A DNA stretch of 64,000 nt from Mauremys mutica (GCF_020497125.1 NC_059094.1:6241733-6305732); one strand, 5' to 3'. Numbered from the stretch's first letter, positions 11,752-22,612 are shown. The notes: generated from the letters alone by a model not told the origin. Numbers and translations are program-made.

Positions 11752-11837
11752 GTCATGCATCCGAAGAAGTAGGTATTCACCCACGAAAGCTCATGTTCCA
11801 AAACGTCTGTAAGTCTATAAGGTGCCACAAGACTCTG
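11752..11837 (+). mobile_element. Penelope-like element 3' end, right arm of inverted pair
   Basis: The plus-strand copy of the same tail. It pairs with 11667-11747 across a loop of a few bases (ATGCAT GGGATGTC ATGCAT), giving an ~80-bp hairpin with few mismatches. Confidence 0.8.
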
Positions 11838-12774
11838 AAAAAAGGAAGCCCTAGGATGAAATCCTGGCCCAATTTAAGTCAATGACAAACCTCCCATTAA
11901 CTTCTCCGGGACAAGGATTTCACTCCCATCTAGTCTAAGGAATCATAGTAACTGATAAACTTTGCTCAGGTGAATAATGCAAGTGAAACCAGTTCAAGTA
12001 GGAAAACGTGAAAACAAAGCTTCGACCTCAATGGTTGAGCATACACATTTACTTAAGCTCAGGAAGTAACTGGGCTAGTATGAAAATTAGAGTCAAACAT
12101 CAGACTCAGGGGCCAGGCCAAAACCCATATCTAAACCTACAGCTGAATAGGGCAAATCAGGGGGTTTACACTGAGTCAGATCTTAGCCAAAAGGCTTCCT
12201 TCTCATCAATGAGTATTTTTCATAGGACAAATTCCTTAAGTAAGCAAAGGCTTAAACCACATATAGCATTTCCTTCTCTCCTTTGTGGCTCAGAAAGGTA
12301 AACACCACAAACTATTTGTTTTATTTAGAATGGAATGCAAGTTGGCTTAGCATAAAATACTTGGTAAAAAGTCTCATATTGTTTTGGTTTTGGTTTGGAT
12401 CCAAATCTGGGTATACATGAAAATTACACTTTGTATTTCACACTGTACTAATTACAAACAGGGAGAGAGTGTCTTATTTAAATACAAAACTATATCATCC
12501 GCTTCCTACTGCTCTGCAGTTTGAGTTGAATATTTTGCATTAGCATTTGAAATCAGCCTTCCTTTGAGTTTGACTATTGGAACTATGCACTTTTTTGCAA
12601 ACTTTTTGGTCTATTTCAATTTCGATTAACATTTTGAGGCTACTGTTCACCAGTAAATTTCAATTTCAAACTGTGTTCACTGTGAAAATCACAGCTAGTC
12701 ACATGGGCCAACAGTCCCATCTTCCATCTCCTGATGACTTTGGGCATCCCATGCAAATACCAACCTAATGTGTG
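11838..12774. other. No gene seen
   Basis: Unique-looking, AT-rich sequence. The longest ORF (97 codons, 12008-12301) has no recognisable domain. Confidence 0.5.
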
Positions 12775-12990
12775 AAAAGAACAGGAGGACTTGTGGCACC
12801 TTAGAGACTAACAAATTTATTTGGGCATAAGCGTTCATGGGCTAAAACCCACTTCATCGGATGCATGCAGTGGAAAATACAGTAGGAATATATATATATA
12901 TATATACACACAAACAGAAAACATGAAAAAATGGGTGTTGCCATACCAACTCTAATGAGACTAATCAATTAAGATGGGCTACAAACTTTT
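12775..12990 (-). mobile_element. Penelope-like element 3' untranslated region, left arm of second inverted pair
   Basis: The minus-strand reading ends in 'ctctaaggtgccacaag' and 'tcctgttctttt', and includes 'atgcatccgatgaagtgg', the same blocks as the other Penelope tails in the window. A TA/CA microsatellite (12888-12915) lies inside it. Confidence 0.8.
12888..12915. repeat. (TA)n(CA)n microsatellite
   Basis: About 10 TA units followed by CA units, inside the Penelope 3' region. Confidence 0.9.
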
Positions 12991-12996
12991 TTTTCC

Positions 12997-13296
12997 TCCT
13001 GCTGATAGCAGCCCACCTTAATTGATTAGTCTCATTACTGTGGCTCATGGTTAAAGTGCTCTTTCATAGCCTCCCTGAGCCATATAGCTCCATGTTGAAT
13101 TCTTCTATTAGCCCTTGCAACTGGCTGTTCAAACTTAGTAGACAGCCACTCCACCTTTGCCTTCCAGCCAGGCAGCAACTTTTCCTCCCTAGCCCACGAA
13201 AGCTTATGCCCAAATAAATGTGTTAGTCTCTAAGGTGCAACAAGGACTCCTGTTCTTTTTGCTGATACAGACTAACACGGCTGCTACTCTGAAACC
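12997..13296 (+). mobile_element. Penelope-like element 3' end interrupted by Harbinger sequence
   Basis: Two Penelope pieces: 12997-13035 (containing TTAATTGATTAGTCTCATTA, inverted relative to 12952-12980) and 13191-13296 (AGCCCACGAAAGCTTATGCC to the CTAACACGGCTGCTACTCTG end). The part that should lie between them, present in the inverted left copy at 12830-12950, is missing and replaced by a 155-bp Harbinger fragment. Confidence 0.75.
13036..13190 (-). pseudogene. Harbinger transposase C-terminal fragment inside a Penelope copy
   Basis: Nearly identical in layout to 15662-15825 in the nearby Harbinger copy (both share CTCTTTCATAGCCTCCCTGA). The minus strand is open throughout, running LPGWKAKVEWLST... 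to ...WLREAMKEHFN, the C-terminal end of a PIF/Harbinger (HARBI1-like) nuclease. It has no terminal inverted repeats and no start codon of its own. A 23-bp segment (13117-13139) is inverted relative to the other copy; the KFEQP reading here resembles the usual Harbinger C-terminus better, so this copy is probably the ancestral orientation (inference). Confidence 0.75.
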
Positions 13297-14788
13297 TGCT
13301 ACCTAATGTGTGGTAGTGCCTTATGTGCATGAGTGAAGCTGCCCTCCACTGATCAAAGGGATGATCAGGAATCTCTTACTACTACGGCGTTACAGCTCTG
13401 AGTTTGCAAGGACACTACAGCATGGGAAAACTGCTCTCCTTCATATCTAACCCTGTTCCGGAGACTGACAACCAGCTGTGGCAAAAAAAAAATTCAAACC
13501 TGTTTCGAACTGAACTTGGGAGGGTTTGTATAGATCCAATTATAGTTTGTGCAGGAAGCAACGCCTATAATTAAGGTTGCCCAATACTTCCCATAAGATC
13601 CTCATGTCAGTTGCTTATAGCTTTGACAAACTTGAACTGTTCTGGTTTAAATTCCCTATGCCAGTGATCTGCCTCAGGCTGAATTTTTCTGGGGGGAGGG
13701 AAGGGGAATTTGAGTAAAATCAGTTCAGTCATTTCTCAGAATGAGGTTAAGGGGAAATACGTTGTTTTGTCCAGTTACAAAAGTTAAAATAATTTCACTG
13801 AAATGCTCTAGTGACTCCGTGCTTTGGAACAGGAACTTGAAACGCTGCAGAGAGGGTCACCCTGGTGTTAGTGATGTGCCTTTTGCTGTCCTTGTGAAAT
13901 CTGTCCAAATGTGGCCAAGTGACGGGCCTCTGAAAATCTCAGTTTGTGCACTGTCAGTGGAAACTTGGCAGCTACATTCTCCAAAGATTCCATCTGACCT
14001 GGGTTTGCGCCATCCCACAGCTGCAGGGTCTGAGGAGGACTTTCCCTGCATTTGCTCTTTCTGGCAACCAGGGTCCACTGTGGGGCCAGGCCCAGGAACA
14101 GAGAGCCTGGAGTCTGTCTCTCCTGCTCTCAGTGCTCATTGCAACCAAGCATGGAGGCAGAGAAGGATACATAAGGCTGGCTTAGATGCAGGGGAATAGT
14201 GACCAGGGGAGAGACTGAGACAATGGGCTGGGTTGCTTGGGATTGGTGTACTGCAATGAGGAGCTGAGGGAATGGACTGGGGGGGGGGGGGAGCAGGAGG
14301 GGAAGAAACAGGGCTCAGACTTGGAGACAAGTAGGGGTAACTGAGGGTGGAGGAAAACTGGGACAAGGACAGGCTGGTGGGCCAGGGCCAGGAGAGGTCA
14401 AGCTTGAAGGGGTAGGGAGTGTAGAAGAGTCTATAAGCACCAGAGTACGTGCCCCTCAGGATCTGAAATAGAACCCAGAATTCCTGAGTCTAAAGGTTCC
14501 TCTGCAGTGACCAAAGAGCTGTGAAACCCACTAGCAAAATGTGTCTCTCATCTCCCTTTGGTGGCAGGGCCACATAAACGACAGCCTATTACTGCGATCA
14601 GTTACTCTGTTAGTTCAAAGGTCAGTTACTCTGTTAGGTTAGAGGAGCTAACTGTGCAATGGAGCTAAAAGTTTCACTCTGTTGATGACCCATTGTGACA
14701 TCCCCCAGGATACAATCTGGACTGTTGAACCGCTGTGTCCTTTTAACTATCCAGCCCAGGGTGCCTGTTACTTTGTTCTGCTACTGAA
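13297..14788. other. No gene supported
   Basis: Contains a 152-codon plus-strand ORF (13741-14199) with no recognisable domain and overlapping ORFs in other frames, plus a G homopolymer at 14280-14291. It may be an unassigned dispersed repeat; I see no second copy in this window. Confidence 0.4.
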
Positions 14789-14906
14789 CATAAGAACGGC
14801 CAGACTGGGTCAGACCAAAGGTCCATCTTGCCCAGTATCCAGTCTTCTGACAGTGGCCAAAAGTGACAAGCAGCCTCTCCAGGCTCTGCTCACACACAGC
14901 CAATAG
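14789..14906 (-). mobile_element. CR1 LINE 3'-region fragment
   Basis: Contains 'agactgggtcagaccaaagg' and 'cccagtatccagtcttctga', the antisense of a CR1 3' region. The second phrase is shared with 46980-47005. Truncated at both ends. Confidence 0.7.
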
Positions 14907-15639
14907 GCTGTAAAGTCACTCCCAGCCACTCATGAACTATATGTAGGGTGCAAGGCTGGGGTAAGAATTTGCGGGTGTCACTACACTCTTGAATGAACTC
15001 ACACGGAAAAATGATAACAGACAAAACCACCACATCACCCAAGGGCAAACACTCTTCACAAAATGATCACTCCATATTTGACCTCTCAGTCCTCGTCCTC
15101 AAAAGAATCTGCACAACACCTTCAAAAGACAAGCCTGGAAGCTTAAATTCATGAATTTGCTAGAAACTAAAAATCATGTACTTAATAAAGACACTGGATT
15201 TATGGCTATTACAACAACTTGTAATCCACTAACCACCCTTTTTTGTCCTATGATTACAGAGGTGTTAACTTGCCACTTCACTTTGAATATCTCCAATGGC
15301 TGGTGATGGGACACAGTTCCATATATTTATTATGGTTTAATGTATTTGTTTTAAACTTGCACAGAATTTTTTTGGAAGTGTTTTCATTACTCAATAACAT
15401 TCTATTGTTTGGAAAATAATTAATTTTTATTAGTTCCCAACATATGCTGCAGAGTGCCTAGCAGTACTGAAAGCACACACTTGTTATTGACACAACTCAG
15501 AGGATCAGTGAAAAAAACACTGTAATAATCATAAAAGTTCAGCAAGCACCACAAAATTAATAGGTACATTGACAGTGCTATATTCATAGAGGTACACCAA
15601 GCACCACACAATTCCTAACAGGCCCAAAACCAGCAGGGT
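14907..15639. other. No gene seen
   Basis: AT-rich, unique-looking sequence. The left end of the adjoining Harbinger element was looked for here and not found. Confidence 0.5.
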
Positions 15640-17267
15640 CAGGCAGAGCACAGTACATCACAATTAATTACTGTTGCTCACGGTTAAAGTGCTCTTTCAT
15701 AGCCTCCCTGAGCCATATAGCTCCATGTTGAGCTCTTCCATTTGCCCTTACTAAGTTTGAACAGCCAGTTGTAGACAGCCGCTCCACCTTTGCCTTCCAG
15801 CCTGGCAGCAACTTTTTCCCCTTTGCTTCACAGATATTATGATATTATGCAGGACACAACATGCAGCTATAACCATGGAGATGTTTATTTCACTGAGATC
15901 CAATCTTATGAATAAACAACACCAACATCCCTTCAGTCTACCAAAGCACATTCAACTGCCATTCTGTATCTGTTGAGCCAGTAGCGGAATCTTTCTTGGT
16001 GCTGTCGAGCTGGCCAATGTATGGCTTCATGAACCAGGGGAACAGGGGGTAGGCTGGGTCCTCAGAATCGTTATTGGCATTTCAACATTCCCAATAATAA
16101 TCTGCCAGTTGGGAAAGAAAGTCCCTGCTTGTAGCTTTCTGCAAAGTCCTGGGTTCTTAAAGATGCAAGCATCATACACCTTCCCTGACCAGCCAACATT
16201 GATGCCAGTGAAGTTTCGTCAGTAGCCCTTTCTGTTGATGTACTCTGTGGCAAGATGCTCTGGTGCCAAAAGAGGGTTCTGCATGGCATCTATTGTTCCA
16301 CTGCAGTTCACGAGCCCCATTGCTGCAAATCCACCCGTCCTGCACATTGCCAAGAGTCAAAGTCCTGCGTAACAGCAGACAATTAACGGCCCTGCACACT
16401 TGCATGACAACGGCCCCCATAGTGAATTTCACAACTCCAAAATGATTTCCCACTGACTGGTAGCAATCCAGCGTTGCAAGCTTCCACAGTGTGATTGCCA
16501 CTCACTTCTCCTCTGTCAGTGCAGCTCTTATTCTGGTATCCGTGTGCAGGAGGGCTGAGGCAAGCTCGGTGCACAGATCCAGGAACGTGGCCTGACACAT
16601 CCAAAAGTTCTGCCGTCACTGCTCATCATCCCAAGCCTGCATTACGATGCGATCCCACCAGTCAGTGCTCATTTCTCAGGCACAGAAGTGGTGCTCCACC
16701 ATCTGCAGCTACTCTATGAACGCTACCAATAACCTTCAATTGGTTCTCACTGTGTCTCACAGCAATCTGTCCTCCACAAAATGGTCATTTTCCCCACTGA
16801 TTTGGTTCTTCTTGCAGCTCTGCAAATACCAGAGAATCATGCATCCTGTGCTTGCAACGCTCATGACAATAGTGCAGAGCTGTGCAGGCTCCATGTTCTA
16901 TCAGAGATGGTGGACAGTGAGGAAGGCCATGCAGGTTCATGGGATTTTTTTTAAAAAAGGTGTGAAAATTATGAGATAGAGATGACATTATGGGATGGAG
17001 AAAGTTGCATGCTGGGAAGTTGACCCTTGCTCCCAGTCACCCCTACATGACTCATTTCTGCCCATCTCACCACTAGACAGTGGTGAGTTGCACACCGGGA
17101 TACCTACCCATGGTGCACCACACTGTGCATCAACACAAACACTCCTAGTCAGCATGCATGGCACCAACGCAGAAGCCAAATATGCATGCACAGAAGTGAT
17201 ACCTTAATTGCGGTGGCTTTATGCTGACACAACTTGCATTGGCAAAAGTCTGTAGTGTAGACATGCC
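15640..17267 (-). mobile_element. PIF/Harbinger DNA transposon, degenerate copy
   Basis: The right boundary is a Harbinger-type terminus (TGTAGTGTAGACATGCC ending at 17267; GGCATGTCTACACTACA on the minus strand), matching the ends of the elements at 40741 and 57998. The interior carries a minus-strand transposase remnant (15662-16700). No matching left terminus was found, so the left limit is set by the transposase 3' end. Confidence 0.75.
15662..16700 (-). pseudogene. Harbinger (HARBI1-like, DDE_4) transposase pseudogene
   Basis: The family is a DDE endonuclease that excises and inserts Harbinger elements with a Myb-like partner. On the minus strand the order is: an N-terminal helical segment (WDRIVMQAWDDEQ... 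near 16650), then VAITLWKLAT and SVGNHFGVVKFTMGAVVMQV (16370-16500), TLGNVQ, an NRKGY-type segment, INVGWSGKVYDACIF near 16180, and MCFGRLKGCWCCLFIRLDLS with AACCVLHNI near 15830-15950. The frame is broken by several stops and shifts, including a small ATATTATG duplication near 15835-15850 and a stop before VAITLWK. A 23-bp inverted segment (15750-15772) lies near the C-terminus. Not functional. Confidence 0.85.
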
Positions 17268-17286
17268 TTGAGTACCCTTCCCAACC

Positions 17287-17392
17287 CTGAAGAGCTCTGT
17301 GTATCTCAAAAGCTTGTCTCTTTCACAAGCAGAAGTTGGTCCAATAAAAGATATTATCTCATCCACTATATCTCTCTATATAATGCTGAGTT
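17287..17392 (+). repeat. Penelope-type 3'-end repeat, second subfamily (copy 2)
   Basis: AGAGCTCTGTGTATCTC followed by AGCTTGTCTCTTTCAC and AGAAGTTGGTCCAATAAAAG. The same blocks appear inverted at 29710-29815 and in part at 9285-9362. Confidence 0.6.
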
Positions 17393-17420
17393 CTCTGAAA
17401 AATCAAGCCATAGGCATCAC

Positions 17421-17540
17421 TAGGGTGACCAGACGTCCCGATATTATCAGGACAGTCCCAATTTTAGGGGACTTGTCCCGTATCCTGACCTTACATTGGT
17501 CGGGAGGCACTTTGTCCTGATATCGGGACCATCTGGTGGA
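17421..17540. mobile_element. hAT-type terminal region with subterminal fold-back
   Basis: It begins TAGGGTGACCAGACGTCCCG, which I associate with hAT termini. GACCAGACGTCCCGATAT near 17427 is repeated in inverted form near 17514-17538 (ATATCGGGACCATCTGGTG). It could be the left end of the element that encodes the transposase at 20128-22036. No opposite terminus was found after 22036, so the link is inference. Confidence 0.5.
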
Positions 17541-18915
17541 GAAGGACCGCAAGCTGCCGCCAGCACCACGCACCTCTTCTTCCTGGGGCAGCTCCCGGCG
17601 TCCGCCCACCGGCAGGAGCCTGCAGTGCAGCCCCAGGCACAGAGGTGGCGAGGAGGTCGCCGCCGCATGCTGCAGGGGTAGGGCTTGCAGGCACCAGCAG
17701 CGGGCAGAGAGCCCCCCTACCCCCGCCCCCACCCTCGACCCTGACCCGCGACCCTAGGAGCCAGAGGGACCTGCCTGCCGGGTGCTTCCCGGGAGCCGCT
17801 CCAGGTAAGCGCCGCTGGGACTCCCCACCTCGCCCCCTGGCAGGTCCCTCTGGCTCGGGGGCGGGGGGGGAGCTCTGCGTGCTGCTGGTGCCTGCAAGCC
17901 CCGCTCCGCGGCTCCGGCAGCTCCCACTGGCGCCTTTCCCAGCCAATGGGAGCCACCAGCCACGGAGCTCGTGCTTGTGGCGGGCGCAGCACGGGGAGAG
18001 CCTGGAGGCTCCCCTCGCCGCTCTCACCGTAGGAGCCAGAGACCTCCCAGCAGGGCTGGTGAGTGCGGCCAGGCAGGGTGTGATGGAGTGAGTGTCTGGG
18101 AGGTGTGGGGGCGGCGCTGGGCTGTGAGGGTGTGGGGGATGCTGGGCAGTGGGGGAGGTTTCTGTGTTTTGGGGTGCTAGGCAGTGGGGGCCTGTTGGGG
18201 GGGTGCTGGGAAGTGGGGGAGAGCTGTGTGTGTCAGGGCACTGGGCGGGGGGGTCTGTGTGGGGCGTTGTGTAGCTCTGGTGGTGGGGCTCTGGGGACGG
18301 GCACAGGGAGGGGAAATCTGTGTGTATTGGGAAACTAGCGAGTGGGGGGTTCTGTGTGGGGTGCTGGGCAGCTGTGGTGGGGCTGTGGGTAGGGGGGCGC
18401 TGGGTAGGGGTGGGGGTGGGGGAGCTCTGGGCATAGTGGGTTCACGGGGTGCAAGGCATAATGGATCCAGGGGGCGCTGGGCAGGGGAGCTGTGTGGCGC
18501 AGCCTGGGCCCACCCCCACCAGGAAGGGACAGGCTGGTAGCACAGGGCCAGGCGGACCAGTGTGCCTCTGGCCATGCCATGCATGCCCCATTGCCCCGGG
18601 CCGGCCCCGCCCTTCCTGCTGCTCACCTCTGCCCCTGACGGGGGGGGTGGGTCCCGGTAGTGCTTACTTAAGGTGGCTCCCAGGAAGCGGCCGGCAGGTC
18701 CCTGAGGTAAGTGTCAGAGGCTGCATCCCCCTCCCCAGCAGTGTGTGTGCAGACTGGTCCACCTTGCTCATGGCAGAGCCAAGGAAAGGAGGCACCTGCC
18801 TCTGCACGTGCTGATTCTACGCTGGCCAGGCCCGGGCTGAGCGCTGCTAAGCTGCTGCCCAGGTCACTTACCCACATTGGCAAGCAGGGATTGCACCTGG
18901 CAGCGTACATCGGCC
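17541..18915. other. GC-rich, CpG-containing leader; no gene supported
   Basis: Very GC-rich with many CpG, and open in several frames on both strands (up to 178 codons), as expected from composition alone. It includes a degenerate G-rich tandem stretch at 18083-18500. It could be the 5' leader of the hAT element but shows no domain. Confidence 0.45.
18083..18500 (+). repeat. Degenerate G-rich tandem repeat
   Basis: Repeated GGGTGCTGGGCAGTGGGGG-like motifs, spaced irregularly at roughly 30-60 bp, with strong G bias on the plus strand. Less regular than the 10.7-11.5 kb array. Confidence 0.7.
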
Positions 18916-19789
18916 CAGTGATGAGCTGCCAAAATATTAACAACCGGTTCCCTCCTCCTCACCCCACGAGGGGGTCATGCCCCCCCCGGGGACTCCTGCC
19001 CCATCCAACCCCCCATGTTCCTTGACAACCCCCCCGGGACCCGGGCCCTATCCACCCCCCTTCCCTGTCCCTTGACTGCCCCCTGCCACCCCATCCAACC
19101 CCTCCTCTCATTCCTGATGGCACCCCAGGACCCTTGCCCCATCCAACCACCCCTTCTCTCTGTCCCCTGACTGTCTCTGGAATCCCTACCCCTGACTGCC
19201 CCCCACCGCCCCATCCAACCGCTACTCCTTCCTGACTGCCCCCTGGGACCCTTGCCCCCATTCAATCCCCCTGTTCCCCGTCTTCTGACCGCTCCGACAC
19301 TAATCCATCCCCCCAACTCCCCTGCCCTCTATCCAACACCCCCCTCCCTGCTCCCTTACCATGCTGCCTGGAGCTGGGGGCCGGGCTGGGGCTCGGAGTG
19401 GAGCCGCCCGGCTGAGGTTGGGGCTGGACCCGGGGGCCAGGGAGGAGCCACGCCGCCCGGCCCCCGGGTCCGGCCGCGACCTCGCCGAGTGGCACGGCAC
19501 CTGGAGCCCTCCTCCCGCTGGCGCCCCCGCCCCCCGGCCCCAGCTCACCTGGTGGAAGCCGCTGCTTCCTTCTCAGCCCTCCCAGGCTTCCCGCGTGAAC
19601 AGCTGATTCGCGGGAAGCTGGGGAGCGGGAGGAGCAGTCGGAGGAGCATTCAGAAGAGGAGGCAGAGGAGGTGAGCTGGGGCCGGGGGAAGGGTAGGGAG
19701 CTGCTAGAGCTTTTGTTAAATTTTAAAACCCTTTTCGAACCAGTTGTCCCTGGCGTGAACCGGTGGGAACTGACTGCAGCTCACCACTG
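18916..19789. mobile_element. hAT MITE (874 bp) with 8-bp duplication, nested in the larger hAT region
   Basis: The left end is CAGTGATGAGCTGC (18916) and the right end on the minus strand is CAGTGGTGAGCTGC (ending 19789): 13 of 14 match. The flanks are CATCGGCC (18908-18915) and CATCTGCC (19790-19797), 7 of 8 matching. Internally a C-rich degenerate array (about 18960-19370, 'ccccatccaacc' blocks) is followed by a GC-rich block. AACCGGTT-type subterminal motifs occur near both ends. Non-coding. Confidence 0.85.
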
Positions 19790-20127
19790 CATCTGCCCGA
19801 TGTACAATCAGGATACCATTTGTCCCGATAGTCAGGTAAAATTTTACATTTGGTAGTGAAATAGAAAATTAGTTGATTGGGAATGACCCATTAAACCTGA
19901 TTGTGATCGGTTATCTACTGGCAATTTTGGTTTTTCAGGTTGTTTTCTGGTGTAACACAAATTTACAGTAGGGATATGTACTTTACAGTTCTGAACCACA
20001 GTGCATACCATGGGACAAACTACAGTGGGCACGTAATAACACGTAAGAAGCACAGAGACTGCATGGTTCTTTTCAGTGGCTGGCTAGCTAGCAAGCTAAC
20101 GATCTTCAGCCGAAAACCCCACCTGAA

Positions 20128-22036
20128 ATGGCAACAGCAAGGGAGGAGCCAACTTCCAAAAAACAACAAACGAAGTCAGTGCAGATACAGGACAGAATAG
20201 GAAGCCACTTACACCTGAATTTGGAAATCCTATGAGTGGGATACAAAAGCCTTTTGTAAAGCATGCAGGAAGGAATTTAGCATTTGCCATGGCGGTGACT
20301 CTGATGTTAAGCATCATGCTGAATCAAAAAATCATGGACAAAACACCCAGACTCACAAGAACAATACCCTGGTCTCACATTTTTTTCAGCAAGCCAAATG
20401 AATCCTTTAATAACAAGGTTATTGCTACTGAGCTAACTCAAGTTTACTACACAGTCGTCCATCAACACTCCTATCGCTCACGTGAGTGTGAACTTAAACT
20501 GGAGCCTACCTTGTATCCAGATTCAACAATTGCGAAGCACGTCAGCTGTGGCCGGACTAAAGCGGAGGCATTGATCAAAAATGTGCTGTCACCGCTCTCA
20601 ACAGAATTTTTTAAAGACCTCAGCAAGCCAGATGGTCCCTATCTCTCGGTTGCCACAGATGCAGCTAACAAGGGCAATGTGAAAACTTCCCCCTTATCAC
20701 TGAGATACTGGACACTTGGACATGGAGTCCAAGATAAACTGTTAGACTTCTATGAGCAAAGCAAAGGGACTGCAATAAGCAACACATTACTTGAAAAACT
20801 TGCGACACACAAACTAGACCTAAACAAAGTGACTTCCTACTGTGCTGATAATGCAAACGTGAATTATGGAAAGCAACAATCAGTGTACCAGAATTTAAAA
20901 AAACCAAATGAAAATATCTTGCCAGCAAACTGCCCTGCCCACGTTGTGCACAACACCGTGAAACATGCTAGTAATACCCTACAAGTTGACATGGAGACTC
21001 TGGTGATTAAGATGTTCAATCATTTCAGCAGTTCTGCTAAGAGAGTAGCAGCATTGAAGGATATGTTTGACTTTGTGGACATGGAGTACGCCACTTTACT
21101 GCGCCATGTTCCGACGCGCTGGTTGAGTCTTTTCCCAGCTGTAAACAGGCTTGTAAATGCGTGGCAGGCTGTTAGTGCTACTTTGTTTCTCTGGGCAGTG
21201 AGAAGTGTCCAACGTTTCTATGGATGCTGTTCTCAGACAGGGAAAACGGTGAACAAAGTGAGGGGCCTAGAAAAGTTGAGGTTCATCTGTTTTTCCTCCA
21301 GAATATCCTGAAAATCTTCAATGATACTGTGCTCTGTTTGGAAAATGAGAGTATGACAGCATGTGAAGTGTATGCCATAATGAATACTCAGAGAATTAAA
21401 CTTCAGCAATGGAAAAATGACAAATTCTTTGGCTCCAAAGTTGAAAATTCATTAACTCAGATGCTGCCTGTCACTGCTGCATGTCTCCAGAAAGTCTTCA
21501 TGAAATTTTATGATGTGTCGATCCTATATTTGGAGAAATGGTTTGATTTTTCAACAACTGGCTACTTGTTCAATACCCAGTGCTTGAACATCAATGTTAA
21601 TAGGGTATTCGAATACAAGGATCTGTCTACAGCCGTGACAGCTGTAAACCTTCAGAAAACAGCAGATCTTGATCAGCTCTATGATGAGTACTGTATCATC
21701 AAAGACATCAACTCCAAGTTGGAGCCTGGAAACTATTCAGTTGGGGAACTCTGGTCTCAAGTGCTGATAAACAAGGACAGTAGCACTGAATTCCTGAACA
21801 TGGCAAAGCTGGTGTCATACGTGCTCAGTATACCCGTAAGCAATGCATACTCAGAGCGTGTATTTTCAATCATGAAAGGTGCATGGACTGATGTCCGGAA
21901 TCGAAGCAGCATAGACTTGGTGCGGAGTGAAACCCTTGTCAGAATGAATTTCCGGATGAGTTGCAAGGACTTCTACAGCTTTGTGATTGCCCAGAAGCAA
22001 GTCATGACTATGGCAGAGTCATCCAAGAAGAACTAG
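20128..22036 (+). pseudogene. hAT-family transposase pseudogene (BED finger plus hAT catalytic and dimerisation regions)
   Basis: hAT transposases cut and rejoin element ends; this one is almost full length (about 636 codons). A possible start is ATG at 20128. A BED-type zinc finger follows (FCKACRKEF with [11 protein letters not shown], 20249-20330). The RNase-H-like core shows SVATDAAN (first catalytic Asp), [12 protein letters not shown] (second Asp), [12 protein letters not shown] and [11 protein letters not shown]. The C-terminus has the hAT dimerisation signature [15 protein letters not shown] near 21840-21885, ending at a TAG at 22034. The frame shifts three times: near 20228, in a T-tract near 20388, and near 21183 (frame 0 to 2). 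The shifts rule out an intact or domesticated gene as it stands. It follows the GC-rich leader at 17.5-20 kb. Confidence 0.9.
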
Positions 22037-22612
22037 ACTTCTGGCATATCTGAGAGGTATGAAAATTGGGAAGCTGATTTATTGACTGGATAAAAAACCC
22101 AGCCCTTTACCCCTGTTGTTTGTTTAGTGTACAAATACTTCTGTATGTTTAAATATGTATTATGACTAAGTCTATAATTTAGACTCACTGATTCCAGACC
22201 TCTGTGACGTAGTTTGCTTCAGCTGTCAGTGGCTGAAGCTGGGGCTGAAGGCAGGACTGGGGGCCTCCCCTCTGTGACTGCAGCAGGAGCCACAGCTAGA
22301 ACTGGGACCCTTCGCTCCCCTGCCCTGCAACTGGATCTGACTTTGCAACCAGGATCCTGTACCCCTGTCCTGCAGCTTCAGCTGGGGGCTGGAGCCGGAG
22401 CCCTGTGCCCCTGGCCCCGTAGCTTCTACTGGGGGCTGGAGCTGGGACCATGAGTCCTTGGCCTGGGGCTTGTGGTGCGGGCTGCAGCAGGGGCTGTACA
22501 ACCCCTCTTGCAGCTTCCTAGGGCTGTGTGCCCCCTCTCGTGGATCTAGTCAGGGCTGTGTCCTGTGTCTATCGTCGTCGTCTCGCAGAGTTAGTGTATA
22601 TTTTTTATATTA
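22037..22612. other. No gene seen; expected right end of the hAT element not found
   Basis: AT-rich to 22200, then a GC-rich block (22205-22580) with short open frames on both strands. I searched it for an inverted copy of the 17421 terminus and saw none. Confidence 0.45.

Noticed and set aside
13741..14199. 152-codon plus ORF as a gene
   Set aside because: No domain, competing ORFs on the other strand, and low-complexity sequence close by.
17491..18814. Overlapping ORFs of up to 178 codons on both strands, suggesting a CpG-island first exon
   Set aside because: Very high GC explains them. The region lies between hAT sequences and has no recognised protein.
20128..22036. Domesticated hAT-derived host gene
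   Set aside because: Three frameshifts break the frame, and there is no sign of splicing that could repair it.
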